From Hetaerina americana (taxonomy: Eukaryota; Arthropoda; Insecta; Odonata; Calopterygidae): a stretch of DNA of 64,000 bases. This document shows, piece by piece, positions 1 to 10,943 of this stretch. The stretch lies in contig JAKTNV010000018.1 in NCBI GenBank assembly GCA_022747635.1, positions 1,524,001 through 1,588,000 of the forward strand. The letters are read 5' to 3'. Made by a program: the position numbers and the translations under genes. The notes under the pieces were generated by a model that saw only the letters and a list, made by a program, of their open reading frames with translations, was not told where the DNA came from and did no database searches. Position 1 is the stretch's first letter. Each line of letters begins with the position of its first letter.

Positions 1-560
1 GCGTCTAAGCACCACGCGGCCGTTGGGAGGACGGAGGGACATCCCTGGAGTCGCCACAGGAGCTCACTCCCTCCCCAGAAGCCCTCTAAGTGGCCATTGC
101 AGCCTCGAGTACGTGTTGGGGTTGGCGTGCACCGCCTGCCCCTCGCCGCAGGAGGGGACTGACCGAGTGCCGACCCCGGCCGGCCCTGGCTCACGACCTC
201 CGCCTGTTCCCCGTCACCCGCCAGCGAGAACACATCAACCGATTCCCGATCATTGGGAGCACCCAACCACAACCACGGATGCATTTACGGATGGCTGACC
301 CGGTTGCCGCGGTGGAATGCTGTTTCCTTTTGTCTACTCTCAGCCTGCCCCACCCCCTACCTCCCTGCCGCCTCTCCCTCCCCCTTCACCCCCCCCCCGC
401 TTAACGCCCATTTATCGCCAGGGAGGGAACATGCGGATACGGGAGAAAAAACTTTGAACTCGGGCCCGACTTCCGTCACTTGCCTTTCTGGTTCTTTCTT
501 TCTTTCGGGAAACATTCGCGTTGGCCCGGCACGAAGTGTGACTCTCATTTGTCGATGCTC
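1..560. other. GC-rich segment without recognisable gene
   Basis: This stretch is richer in G+C and CpG than the AT-rich DNA that follows, with C-runs near 355-400. Short open frames exist on both strands, but they overlap one another, are proline/arginine-rich and resemble no family I know. It could be an unmethylated or regulatory region or the edge of a gene outside the window; nothing in the sequence decides this. Confidence 0.3.
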
Positions 561-2394
561 ACGCAAAAATATAAATCCTCCGATTTCCGGGGAATTTTTG
601 TAATCTGTTAACCTGGAAAATATAAATTATCCGCTATCTCTTCATCATTATCTATCCCTTCATTTAAATTAAAAATAAGAACACGAAAAACAAAGAAGAA
701 AAAAATAGCTGTTCATAAAAAGGAGCATTGTTGACTGGAACCAGCTGCCTGGAGGGTTGTTTCAGCCCTTTCCATCCAATTTCATTTGTTTTAAGAGTAG
801 TTGTAAAGTTGCCTCAGGACTAAGTCGTTAAATTTATTTTCCGTAAAATTCATTTTCGTTCTTACTGTAAAATTTCACCGTGTATAAAATCCTCGTCTAA
901 GAAGCTGTCGGGATTTAAACTGCGCAACATATGTTCGACTCTTTTGTTTAAAATACTTCGACAATTAAATGTTATTATGCTGATCCTTTCGACATCTACT
1001 TTCTTTAATTTCACTTTAAGTTGTTCACGCGTGGTGAGAGAATTTTCGCTTTGATTTCTTTCTTTGCATCAACATCTACACAAACACCCCACGATGCACC
1101 GAAAATGTGAGTGGCAGTGTGCTCCTGGTAGAAAAGTTAAGGAAAGATAAGGGAGAGGAAGGGTGTTTGTAGGATCAGGAAAATAGAAAAAAATCAACTC
1201 AAAATCCTTGAAAATATGTTCATAGATATGCAAGCTTGCAGACATGCCAGCGAAAAACTAGGTTTAAACAAGTGCTAATGTAACCCACTACAGACGTATA
1301 CACACTTCTGCATAAATACCCATCAGTTCACCGAAAAAGGTGAGTGGCATGGGGTGCAAATGGCAGAAGGGGCACAAGGAAAGGAAAATGTATGATAGAC
1401 TCCAATATACACACACATACATTTATGCGGTAATAATTACACGCATACACACGTTAGCGCCACACCCCGTTTACAACGAGACTCAATTCTGGCCACCATT
1501 CGTCCACAGGCGGAGGGTGCGTAGCTTCCGCCTGTGTACGCTCCACCTGGCAGTGCGATAGAGGTCGTGTAGATCTGCAGATCAAGAAGGTTACAACATT
1601 TACAGGAAAACGAAACAAGCCAGGCAACTTGAAGTGCCAATACTTGAGCCGGAGGAACCTTGCTCATTGCAGCTGACCTCTATAACCCACGCGGAGAGGG
1701 GTCAAAGGTGAACGGGCGGCGAGATACGGTTGGAGTGTGCTTTAGCGCGCACCACGTTAGGCGCTATTTCAGTCCAACTAGGTCATGCGACTAGAAAAGA
1801 AAGGCATGCACGAAAAGGTAAGTAACTTGTCATTCATCTGGTGCTGTGGGTGTCAAGTGAAGCATTAAATTTCTCCAGTGGCAATTTTGCCCGCCCAATC
1901 CCAGACACTAGAATCATTAGCTGAACTGAGGCCTCGCGATAGCCGTATAGGGAGTGGTGAATATGTAGATACTGTTTACATGGGCATGAATATAGAACTA
2001 ACGTCAATCATATCTATTTTACGGAAGGTTTTATTCTAGGATTAAATAATAGTGAGAAAAGTTTCAGTTTGACCAAGCTAGTTAAATGGCGAATGGATAA
2101 TTTGTGGTTAACTGTCAAAGTTTACAAAAATATATTAGAAATAAATAGATGACGTCCAATTCACAGGCAGAGATATACATGCATAATTAATGAGACTGAA
2201 AGTTGATTACCCATCGAATTAGCTTGCCAGTGAAAGTTTTTAAAACATTCCATTTCGGTTTATTGCTGCAAAAAATAAGATCTCAAGAGGACTATCACTC
2301 TCTGTCTTAAATTCTCATTAATATTTCGCACAACTCGTCTAATGCAATCTAGACTCCTGGAGTCGACTTACCCTCCTGATGTGTGAAACTGATG
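561..2394. other. AT-rich non-coding stretch
   Basis: No coding region is recognisable on either strand. The only structure I can support is a pair of short related repeats (separate entry, 1069-1400) and short CA/TA-rich runs near 1410-1460. Confidence 0.4.
1069..1400. repeat. Two related copies of a dispersed repeat (family F)
   Basis: Segments at about 1069-1180 and 1318-1400 share the order 'caccgaaaa-gtgagtggca', then a G-rich stretch, then an aagg-rich stretch. A similar block occurs at 15722-15840. The first copy begins with a 'catcaacatctacac' motif like the antisense ends of the CR1-like LINE tails, so this may be a diverged relative of that 3' tail. The family cannot be named from the sequence. 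Confidence 0.35.
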
Positions 2395-2915
2395 AAATAT
2401 TTTGATACCAGTAATTGTGATGGTGAGATCGCTAATGGAGAGGGACATAGGATACAATCAGGACGTATTTGCCTGTTTCGTAGATTTCAAAAATACGTTT
2501 GATAGAAGGAATTGGTCAAAACTAACGAGCATATTGCAACAAATAAGAATAAATTGGTGGGACAGGAGGCTAAACCGCAACCTGTATATGTCTCAGACTG
2601 CTCAGGTGCGAGTGGGGTACGGGGAGTCCGGATGGTGAGGGTTAGGAAAAGGTGTAAGGCAGGGTTGCCCATTATCACCGTCGCTGTTCAACGTATATGT
2701 GGAGCCAAGGGGTTGCAAGAATTGTTGAGTAAATTGGAAATTCAGTTCGATAGATATGGGATGAAAATCAATATTAATAAAACAAAGCTTATGCCATCTT
2801 CTAGATATAAAAAGGCTAAGCTAAACAACAAAAACTAGAGCAGGTAGAACAGTTTACGTATCTCGGAAGTGTTTTGGACCAACACGGTCAAAGTATTAGG
2901 GACATAAGGAGAATA
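2395..2915 (+). mobile_element. RTE/BovB-like LINE, 3' RT fragment (copy 1)
   Basis: Broken frames encode a middle RT block (VFACFVDFKNTFDR, in the position of the first catalytic Asp motif) followed by the downstream block with KININKTK and EQVEQFTYLGSVLDQHG. The segment with the second catalytic motif (FADD in the copy at 54372-55309) is missing between them. Stops and frameshifts show it is dead. It runs directly into an upstream part of a second copy at about 2915, so sequence order goes backwards there. Confidence 0.8.
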
Positions 2916-4673
2916 ATTAACGCAAATAATAACGCAACTAACGAAAATTATAACGCAAAAAGGACTGGGAAACCATGGATCACGGATGAGATGATTACAA
3001 AGATGGATGAGCGGAGAAAATGGAAGAATATGAATACAGAGTTAGGCAAAATGAAGTACAAAGAATTAAACAATATATTGAGGCGGGCAACAAACAAAGC
3101 AAAAGAAGCACGGTGGAAGACGCAGTATGAGGATATGGAAAGTCTGCAGAGGAAGGGTGAAATTGGTGCGTTGTACAGCAACGTGCCAATGCTATGCCAC
3201 TATGCCAACAGTTAGAGATAAGGCGGGTAAGATAATAGTTGACACAGGAAAGATCCAAGAGAGAAGTAAGGAATATATAGTAGAACTGCATAGTACAGAA
3301 CTTAGACCAACAAAGTTAGGCATAGAAAAGCAACATGACGTAGAGGAAGATAGCTTAGGTCCAGGCATACTCGACAATGAGATAGAAAGGGCATTAAGGG
3401 AGATGAAGCTAAATAAGGCCGTGGGGGTGGATAACATTCCTGCGGAACTATTGAAATGTTTAGGAAAATGTGGGAGGAAGAGGGTATATGGGCTGATTCG
3501 TAGTATCTATGAGGAAGGAATCTGGCCGGAAGACTTTGTGAGATCAGTTTTATTTCCTATTCCGAAAAAGGTAAAGGCTACATCAAGTGAGGACTATAGG
3601 ACAATAAGCTTGATATCCCACGCTGCTAAAGTGGTTCTCAGGATCATAAACAAAAGGATAGAGAGTAGGGCAAATGATTATTTAGAAGATGATCAGTTTG
3701 GGTTTAGGAAGGGGAGAGGTACGCGTGATGCCTTTTCAGTTATGAGATTATTAATCGAGAGGAATATAGAATACACCCAGGAGGTATTTGCCTGTTTCGT
3801 AGATTTCGAAAAAGCGTTTGATAGAGTGGATTGGGGAAAACTAATGGGTATATTGCAGAGAATAGGAATAGATTGGAGGGAAAGGAGGATAATCCGCAAC
3901 CTGTACATGTCTCCGACTGCTCAGGTGCGGGTGGGGAACGGGGAGCCCGGATAATGTCCGGTAGTCCGGAGGTTATGGCAGCTTTTGTTTGTCAGTCAGT
4001 CAAGGGGATGCAAGCATTGCTGAATGAATTGGAAATTCGGTGCGACAGGTATGGGATGAGAATCAATATGAATAAAACAACGGTTATGCGATTTTCTAGA
4101 AAGAAAAAGGCTAAGCTAAACATTAAAATAGGAGGGCAAAAACTAGAGCAGGTAGAACAGTTTACGTATCTCGGAAGTGTGTTGGACCAACACGGTCAAA
4201 GTAGTATGGACGTAAGGAGAAGAAATGCGCTAGGCAAAGAGGCTTTCACAAGGAGGAGGGAGTTGATGAGAGGGACGTTGAGTAAGGATATTAAGAAAAG
4301 ACTCGTAGAAACTTTGATATGGAGCGTAACTATGTACGGTGCGGAAATGTGGTCATTGAAGCAAAGAGGATAGACGTAGACTGGAGGCTTTTGAAATGTT
4401 GGTGTGGAGAAGAATGGAGAAGGTGAAATGGACAGAGAAGAAAACAAATGAGGAAGTACTTGGTATGTTGGGCGAAGAGAGGGGTTTGCTGGGAGCAATC
4501 CTATGGAGGCAGGAAAAGTGGATGAAGGGGGTATTGACCGGCAGTGGGATGTTGAAGACTGTGATAGAGGGGAAAATGTTAGGCAAACGAGGAAAGGGAA
4601 GGAACAGGATAGGGATGTTGGACGGGATGAAGGGAGGAAGGAAGTACACAGAGATGAAGAGGGACTTGATGTA
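2916..4673 (+). pseudogene. Broken reverse transcriptase ORF of RTE/BovB-like LINE
   Basis: Non-LTR reverse transcriptase that would copy its own mRNA at a nicked chromosomal site. The longest open part (3127-3954; LINE-related from about 3200) carries AVGVDNIPAELLK, SVLFPIPKK, QFGFRKGRGTRDAF and ACFVDFEKAFDR, the last holding the first catalytic Asp. It stops after VRVGNGEPG. The next frame (about 3990-4372) resumes at the primer-grip side (MRINMNKTTVMRFSRKKK), so the block with the catalytic FADD motif is deleted. A further stop at 4371-4373 precedes the C-terminal domain (RRMEKVKWTEKKTNEEVLG). A small deletion near 3180-3200 removes a KSFSGSKK-like segment seen in other copies. It cannot encode an active enzyme. 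Confidence 0.85.
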
Positions 4674-4785
4674 GAATAGGTTGCTGGATTTTGTGTTTTG
4701 TTAGAAGTCACAAAATATTTATCTGGTAGTTGTGTCCATCCATAAAGCTTACGTTAAGCGGTAGATTACCCTATAATGATAATGA
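2916..4785 (+). mobile_element. RTE/BovB-like LINE, linker to 3' end (copy 2)
   Basis: The fragment starts in the linker between endonuclease and RT (KPWITDEMITKMDERRKWK), goes through the RT and thumb to the C-terminal domain and a 3' UTR that ends near 4785 in a short AT-rich tail (ataatgataatga). The same 3' end appears in antisense at 9785-9900, which fixes the element end. The endonuclease is absent. It directly follows copy 1 in the same orientation. Confidence 0.85.
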
Positions 4786-5120
4786 CAGCATCCATGTATT
4801 TTGACTTAATTCGAACCCATCCGTTTTTTAATTTACATCCTTTTCTCCTTCTTTTTATCCCAAAAATCGGATTCCGTGCTTTTTCTAGACCCCTATTCCT
4901 AACGCCACTCCAATAATAAATATAGCAAGAGATTGCTTTTATTAATAACGATGCTGATCTCTTGAGTTTGTTCAGTGACTGTGAATGTACGCAGAGGAAA
5001 AACGTTTATGAAATTTGTTAAGTAGTTTAGTGTAGGTGAATAATTTTTGGACACTTGAAAATATTTGGTTTATTGCATAATAAGTTATTTCTATTTTATG
5101 CGTGCCGTCATTTTCTCATG
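4786..5120. other. AT-rich intervening sequence
   Basis: No gene or recognisable repeat seen between the LINE 3' end and the following PLE relic. Confidence 0.4.
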
Positions 5121-5124
5121 CATG

Positions 5125-5420
5125 AAACTGTTTTAGCAGTTACTCCTTGGAATCTTTCCTTTGTTCAGAGAACACGAAACAGAGCAATTCTACAATTAAT
5201 ATTTATTAACCACTATGGTTTCGCCACTGTGTGGCATCATCGGATACAAGGCAAGGTACTTATGTCCTTGAGGAAGGAAGGAGAGGGGTGAAGTGGTGAG
5301 AGTGGGGGAGGGATGAAGGGTGGGAGTGCGGGGGAGGGGGCTCGCGATGGCGGGGGCAATGGTTGGCGAGACGGAAAGGGTACAATAGCTTTTCAACCGC
5401 CCTCTCCTTAACCACACAAT
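5125..5420 (+). mobile_element. Penelope-like element terminal relic
   Basis: The segment has the layout of the left end of the coding PLE at 31966: a weakly similar tail (about 5130-5160), an AT-rich arm, a hammerhead-like block in antisense (5206-5247), then a purine/G-rich tract (5270-5350) like the one inside the inverted repeat of the coding copy. No reading frame follows. The assignment rests on this order and the ribozyme core, so it is moderately sure. Confidence 0.5.
5206..5247 (-). ncRNA. Hammerhead-ribozyme-like motif, decayed
   Basis: Read on the minus strand: CCGAUGA (one change from the invariant CUGAUGA), a stem II of GCCAC/GUGGC with an ACA loop, GAAA, then ACCA-UAG-UGGU as stem III and a U at the cleavage position. 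The U-to-C change in the core should abolish or strongly reduce cleavage. The layout matches the short-stem-III type I hammerheads known from PLE terminal repeats. Confidence 0.5.
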
Positions 5421-5744
5421 TTTCCTTCGAGTGCGCTCGGGTGCTCATCTCTGACCCTGCGAATGAATCTCATCTTGGGCCTTTTTTTCTCCACGTGTAA
5501 CATTGTCTTAACTTATACATTCGAATTTCGAATCGAATTTTCAGGAGGGATTCCTTGCTGGTTTGATGATGAATAAGGCGATTTTTCATTTGCGATTGTA
5601 GCGTGCTAATAGTAATACCGATGTGATCTTAATGGCAGAAGTAGCAACAATTTCAACGTCAGGAGGAGCCTCCCCGGAAAATAAGGGACGCTTGCATCTA
5701 ACCAACCAAATTGAGAAGAATGCATTATTTAAATTGACCGATGT
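5421..5744. other. No recognisable feature
   Basis: Mixed-composition sequence; only short overlapping frames, none recognised. Confidence 0.35.
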
Positions 5745-5895
5745 CAATTTTTCCTCTTCAGTTCCTCGCCCCTCTTGGTGGGGGGACACTCCCGCTACCT
5801 GCAGCGTTGGGTCACGTTCCCTACCTGTGTCCTTGGGGAGGCCCGCCACATACCCTTGCGGCGGCTTGCGTGGTATTATTTACATGTAGATGTCA
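5745..5895 (+). mobile_element. CR1-like LINE 3' UTR fragment
   Basis: The segment matches the 3' UTR of the CR1-like LINE at 39385-40100: 'gctacctgcagcgttgggtc', then the 'cttgcggcggcttgcg' block and the terminal tattatttacatgtagatg. The middle of the UTR is deleted. The TGTAGATG end marks the LINE 3' terminus and gives the + orientation. Confidence 0.7.
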
Positions 5896-6819
5896 ATACT
5901 CGTGGATTGATTAACCTTTCTTGATTATCGAAATTACAAAGCAAACAAACCACACAAAAACACATCCAATTTGAAGTTGCTCACCCGTCGCCGAATCAGA
6001 AACCAAATCGGAAGGCGATTAAACGCTCGGTGGTTCATCTCTTGAGTAGCGCGCCCGCTAAGTGAAAACAAAAACTTGAAGGAGGAGGGGAGAGGATAGA
6101 GAGAGGGGCGAGAGGCAGCTCCTCCTGGCCGGGCCCCGGCCGTGGTAAAACATGACGAGGAAGAAAAACCCCAACAGGTTTGAGGAGTTGTCGTCCGAGG
6201 GATGGGGGGGCGAAGGGTCGGGAGCGAAGCCTTGAGTTGTTGTGACGTGTTTACGGACATGAAGGATCGGTTTTGTGTGTGGCTAAGAGTCCCATGTCGA
6301 TATAAACTTATTACTTTCGCAGAGGTCTCCGCGGGGGTCATCCACGCACCACGCCATTTCTTTTTAAGTGCCAACGAATTGAATGTTTCGAAAAGTTAAG
6401 TTCCTTCGGCGGCGCTCGAGAGCGTATTTGATTGAAGCCCCGCCGGAGGCTAGGTCGAGCAGTTGTAGGTCCGTAATTGTTTTCCCGTGGAATGCAGCGC
6501 AGTGCCCCCCTGCCATTCACCCCCACATCCCCACGAAGATTATGAATAACGGGGTTTGCTTGACAAGTAGTTAAAATACTGTCTTTCCACGAGGTTCACC
6601 CATGTTAGGGCTGAACACTACAACCGCATTTCAATATACCTATTTTATTGTTTGATTAGCTTAGCGAAAATCTATCATCCGTCCTGTAGTCATTCACGGC
6701 ATTCTAATTTGGTTTTCTTCCTTAAGCCCTCTCACCTCACCCAATCTTCCGTCGATTAATTAGGCTGGGAGCCGCTTGAGACGCGAGACATAAATTTGTG
6801 TGTTCCGAGCCTTGCTGCA
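5896..6819. other. Non-coding stretch with moderate GC
   Basis: A minus-strand open frame of 146 codons (5934-6374) and shorter ones overlap here but show no domain or family resemblance. 6060-6220 is purine-rich on the + strand. I see no gene. Confidence 0.35.
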
Positions 6820-7284
6820 AGTCTAACTATGTCCCAGAGGGAATGATTGTGGCCTCACACTATATTGCGTGCGCTCGAACCAATTTTCGCAACACTTTTT
6901 CCACTCCGATTGAGGCGCTCCCAAAACATGGTTTTTGAATGCATCAACGGCTTCTTCAGGCACCAAAAAACGTTGGCCCCGCAATTTTTTCTTGATAAAC
7001 GGGAATAAAAAAGAAGACATTTGGTGCTCAATTAGGGCTTTACGGAGGATTATGACTCATCAATTCGACGTTTTGGTCAGTCAAATAGGTACGAGTTGTT
7101 TCAGCCAATCCGTGAGAGCTTGCTCTTTGCCATGATGAAGAATGATCCTTCGTTGCCGCTTCTTTTTCCGTATTTCACCAAGCACTTGTGGCAAACAAAT
7201 GCTCGTGTAACATTAAAAATTCACGGTTCTGCGTTACTCTAACGGGGTATGGTTGCCACATGTCCTGAATCTTACCTGAAGAAA
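6820..7284 (-). mobile_element. mariner relic, 3' part of transposase
   Basis: Read on the minus strand, broken frames give FF-x-x-x-x-GHVAT, RRIILHHG (second catalytic Asp changed), then FPFIKKKLRGQRFLVPEEAV and SEWKKCCENWFERTQ. This is the C-terminal half of a SETMAR-type mariner transposase, as at 43220-44743. The N-terminal half and first catalytic Asp are missing. The 5' break lies at about 7284, where a 15-bp inverted duplication forms a hairpin. Several stops. Confidence 0.8.
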
Positions 7285-7299
7285 CAGGTAAGATTCAGG
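7264..7299. repeat. Perfect 15-bp inverted repeat at mariner breakpoint
   Basis: Arms 7264-7278 and 7285-7299 (cctgaatcttacctg and its complement) are separated by 6 nt. The left arm is genuine mariner coding sequence (part of the FF...GHVAT region); the right arm lies beyond the point where mariner homology stops. It therefore looks like a short inverted duplication made when the element was broken. Confidence 0.8.
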
Positions 7300-8439
7300 C
7301 ACCGCGGTACGTATCAATGTAGGACCTAAAGTGTCCCAAACGTAGTCATCGTTATGAATCAAGCAAACCCCTCTAAGGACGAAGCAGGGATGGATGCCTG
7401 TGATAACTAGCGGACTTTGAAGGGAAACGCCAAGGCATTCCAAGTACGAATCACCCGTACGGCGGATAGTGAATGCCCTATATACGCGTAGTATACTATA
7501 CTATATAGGTATTTAATGTAATCACTAATAAACTTCATGGTATATAACACAAGCCAACATTCTACGAACTCACTTCTCACGAAATACCGGCATAAAAATC
7601 ACAAATTAAATAATCTGACTTATTAAACTGTAGTATTAAAGAAACTAATGCCAGTTAGTATTATTAAATATCCAAGTATGTAATTACTAGGAGAAGTTTT
7701 TTAACAGTAACTTGTTCCTTCTTATAACACTTTCATAAATAGGATTCTCGGTATGAGAATTCGTCTCATTTTCCTCAAATACCCTTCATTCTTCATGGAA
7801 AACGATTAGTTCGTGTAATTCGCCGCCAGGAGAGCGGAGGAGAGGAAGTGCAGGGGCAGTGTGCCGCGTCTTTTCAATTTTAACTTGATTCTAACTTTCC
7901 ATCGCTTTCTCCTAACTCAACGGCATAGGTTGGCTAAATTCAAATTCCTCTCTCGATGAACGGAACAGCAATAAGTTCAGTTGCTCTGACGATTAGCCCG
8001 AGCGCCTTTTAACAACTTAAGGCACCTGCGACCAATTTATCTCCCGTGCTGTGTTATTCTTCCTTAAAGACAACAAACAAGTCTCCCGCTACCGTTCTAA
8101 TGCACGTTCTTTGAGAGGGGCGGGCGCCGCTAAAAGCGGGAGTGCTCATCTCCGCACGTCAGCCCACTCGGAGCAAACTTCGCCGCAAGTCCTCCGGCTT
8201 AAAGATCCCCGCGCTCGCACGCTTGCTCTCCGAGATTATGCTGAACCAAGTCAGGAGGCGAATTTTCCCACGGTCCAATAATTGGGCTCTTCTTCTCCCG
8301 CTACCCTCATGCAACGAATAATGATAAACAAATTGAGGTATGTAATATTGCGAAGCTAGAAAGTTAGTCAAAGTAATACGTACGCAAACAGTGCGGGGTT
8401 TAGAGGTGCGTTGTGCCATTTCATTTGAGGCATGCGAGC
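7300..8439. other. No recognisable gene
   Basis: A 69-codon minus-strand frame (7234-7443) overlaps the mariner breakpoint and is not recognised. 7480-7520 is a TA-rich near-palindrome (gtagtatactatactatata). The remainder is AT-rich to about 7800 and mixed afterwards. Confidence 0.35.
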
Positions 8440-8990
8440 ACTGTGTTGTGTCGATCCATCACACAAGGCGTGACCCAAAAGTATCCGACGTGCGTTTTTT
8501 ATTATTTTTTTGATCGTGCCCTACGACTTCGCTCCAAGAGGTCAGGTGATAAGTAAATAATATTATAAGTTGAATTTCTGAAAAGATGGCGTGATGCCGT
8601 GAGAAGAAAACGACCGCGCTCTGGTCAAGCGAGGTGACTGGCTTCTCCACCACGATATAAAACGCCAGCGCATCCATCGAGCTCTATGAAGCATTTTTTT
8701 ATGGCGAAACACAGGAGATTGATTGCACATACAGATTCGCCAGCCTCCTCCTTTACAGTCACTACTTACATACTAGCTCCCTGCGACTTTTGGGGATGTT
8801 CCCAAAATTGAAAAAGGCGCTCAAAGGAAAGCAGTTCGAGGCTACATAAGAGTAATGCGAGCTGAAGGCCATTCCAAAATCTCCCTTCGAGGACGGCTTT
8901 AAGATGTGGAAGCACCGCTGGGAGCGTGTGGTTCAATTCCAAATGGGCAAAACTACTTCGAAGGATGCCACACGGCCCGGGTGACGTATA
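8440..8990 (+). mobile_element. mariner relic, C-terminal transposase
   Basis: Plus-strand frames give LAPCDFW, then FPKLKKALKGKQFEAT and AIPKSPFEDGFKMWKHRWERV. This is the end of a mariner transposase around the third catalytic Asp (PCDF). Frameshifts and stops are present; the first two catalytic residues are not recognisable. An 'acccaaaagtatccg' motif near 8471 resembles mariner terminal repeats, but I could not pair it confidently with a right end. Confidence 0.65.
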
Positions 8991-9784
8991 TTAACATACG
9001 GAGATATGAGAGCAGGTCGGATGGACACACATCGTAAACCCACGCTAATTAGGTGCACGCCATACTGCTCACAATAAAAAGATAATATAATAGAATAAAG
9101 AGATTAAGTAAAAAAACCAGTGCCTTTCCTTGCATTTCCTTAATTTGATCTTATTACATCAATTGTTATGCTAATTATAAAAAGTATAATGATCTACATG
9201 AAGGTGTATTGATGGGTGAGGATGGATCGAACCCATTTTTTAAGCACAAGGCTTATTGAATTCACACATTCGGCAGTGGTACACATGGGGAGCAGCTTCA
9301 CCTTGAGTTCTTGATCTACGTGCTTGTTCGAACTAATTTAAAGTGTTAATACCGTTTATTCAGAGATTTATCGAGTAGGCATTTAAATTATGGCGCAAAA
9401 TTGATAAAAACCAGAATGACGTTAATCAATCATTTTCGTGTACTCCCAATTTTTCCCAGCTTCTCTTTCAATGATATAGCATTTTTAATGGAACTGAATT
9501 TGTTTCTGAAATTATAATTCTCCACCCTCAATTCAAATGAATAAAATTAATGTTGATTAGCGCTGGTCACATCGCGTATGCATAGAGTAATCGCTAGATT
9601 TTTTCTCAGTATCGTCGAACAGTAAGACTGCTACAAAAAATATCACCACAGGTGGTAGTTTGTGAATGTAATAAGCGGAGGGTACTTTCTGTTAAGGAGC
9701 GGCAGGGGCCCATTTTCAATCATCCGCCAATGAAATAAATTAATGCGTTGAAAACTACATACTGGGGAATATAATACCATTACC
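8991..9784. other. AT-rich intervening sequence
   Basis: No gene or repeat recognised. Confidence 0.4.
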
Positions 9785-9874
9785 TGGTACTACACATAAC
9801 GAATATTAAGAATAGGAATTATTTATTACTATTAGGTAATCTACTGGTTAAGGTAGGTTTTTGGATGGACATTA

Positions 9875-10630
9875 TTACCAATTAAATAATTTGTGACCCC
9901 TAGCAAAACACAACATCCTACTTAAAATCAGGTCCCTCTTCAGCTCTGAGTACTTTCTTCCTCCCTTCATCCCGTCCAACATCCCTATCCTGTTCCCACC
10001 CTTTCCTCGTTTGCCCAACATTCTCCCCTCAAATACAGTCTTCAACATCCCACTGCCGGTCAGTACACCCTTATCATTTGCCCTACTCGCTATCATTTTG
10101 TTTATGATCCTGAGAACAACTTTAGCTGCACGAAATATCAAACTTATTGTCCTGTAGTCCTCACATGATGTAGTCTTTACCTTTTTCGGAATAGGAACTA
10201 AAACTGATCCCACAAAGTCTTCCGGCCAGATTCCCTCCTCATAGATACTACGAATCAGCCCACTTAGCCTCTTCCTCCCACATTTTCCTAAGCATTTCAA
10301 TAGTTCCGCGGGAATGTTATTCACCATCACGGCCTTATTTAATTTCATCTCCCTTAGTGCCCTTTCTATCTCATTGTCTAGTATGCCTGGACCTAAGCTG
10401 TCTTCCTCTACGTCATATTCTTTTTCAATGTCTAACTTTGTTGGTCTAAGTTCTTTACTATACAGTTCTATATACTCCTTCCATCTCTCTTGGATCTTTC
10501 CTGTGTCAACTGTTATCTTACCCGCCTTATCTCTAACTGTTAGCATAGATCTCCCTTTCTTACTTCCCGAGAAAGATTTAACTTTACTGTACAACGCACC
10601 GATTTCACCCTTCCTCTGCAGACTTTCCAT
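9875..10630 (-). pseudogene. RTE-like RT ORF with in-frame deletion of the catalytic core
   Basis: An uninterrupted 251-codon frame that looks like a gene but joins two distant parts of the LINE polyprotein. It starts in the linker (MESLQRKGEIGALYSKVKSF), passes NNIPAELLKCLGK, SVLVPIPKK and LIFRAAKVVLRIINK, and at about residue 186 (near 10072) jumps directly into the C-terminal domain (KGVLTGSGMLKTV, MLGKRGKG). Both catalytic motifs (the AFDR motif and FADD) are lost, so no polymerase activity is possible. The deletion happens to keep the frame open. It is derived from a longer ORF, not a new gene, though transcription cannot be excluded. Confidence 0.85.
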
Positions 10631-10943
10631 ATCCTCGCACTGCGTCTTCCACCATGCTTATTTTGCTTTATTTGTTGCCCGCCAAAAATTATAGTATTAT
10701 TCTTTGTACTTCATTTTGCCTAACTTTTTATTGAGGTTCTTCCATTTTCTCCGCTCATCCTTCTTTGTAATCATCTCATCCGTGATCCTTGGTTTCCTAG
10801 TCCTTTTAGCGTTAACGGTTCCAATAATGTCTTTGCGGATTTAGACAACCCTTTCTTGATACTTTCCCATTTTTCTTCGATAGTACTTAGCTCTTTACCA
10901 TCCTCCATGATTTCCTCTACCGCCTGTTTCTATTCCTTCCTTT

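Noticed and set aside
4196..4711. 171-codon minus-strand frame
   Set aside because: It is the antisense shadow of the RTE-like LINE C-terminal domain, which is recognisable on the plus strand.
5934..6374. 146-codon minus-strand frame
   Set aside because: No domain, overlapped by comparable frames on the other strand; likely chance.
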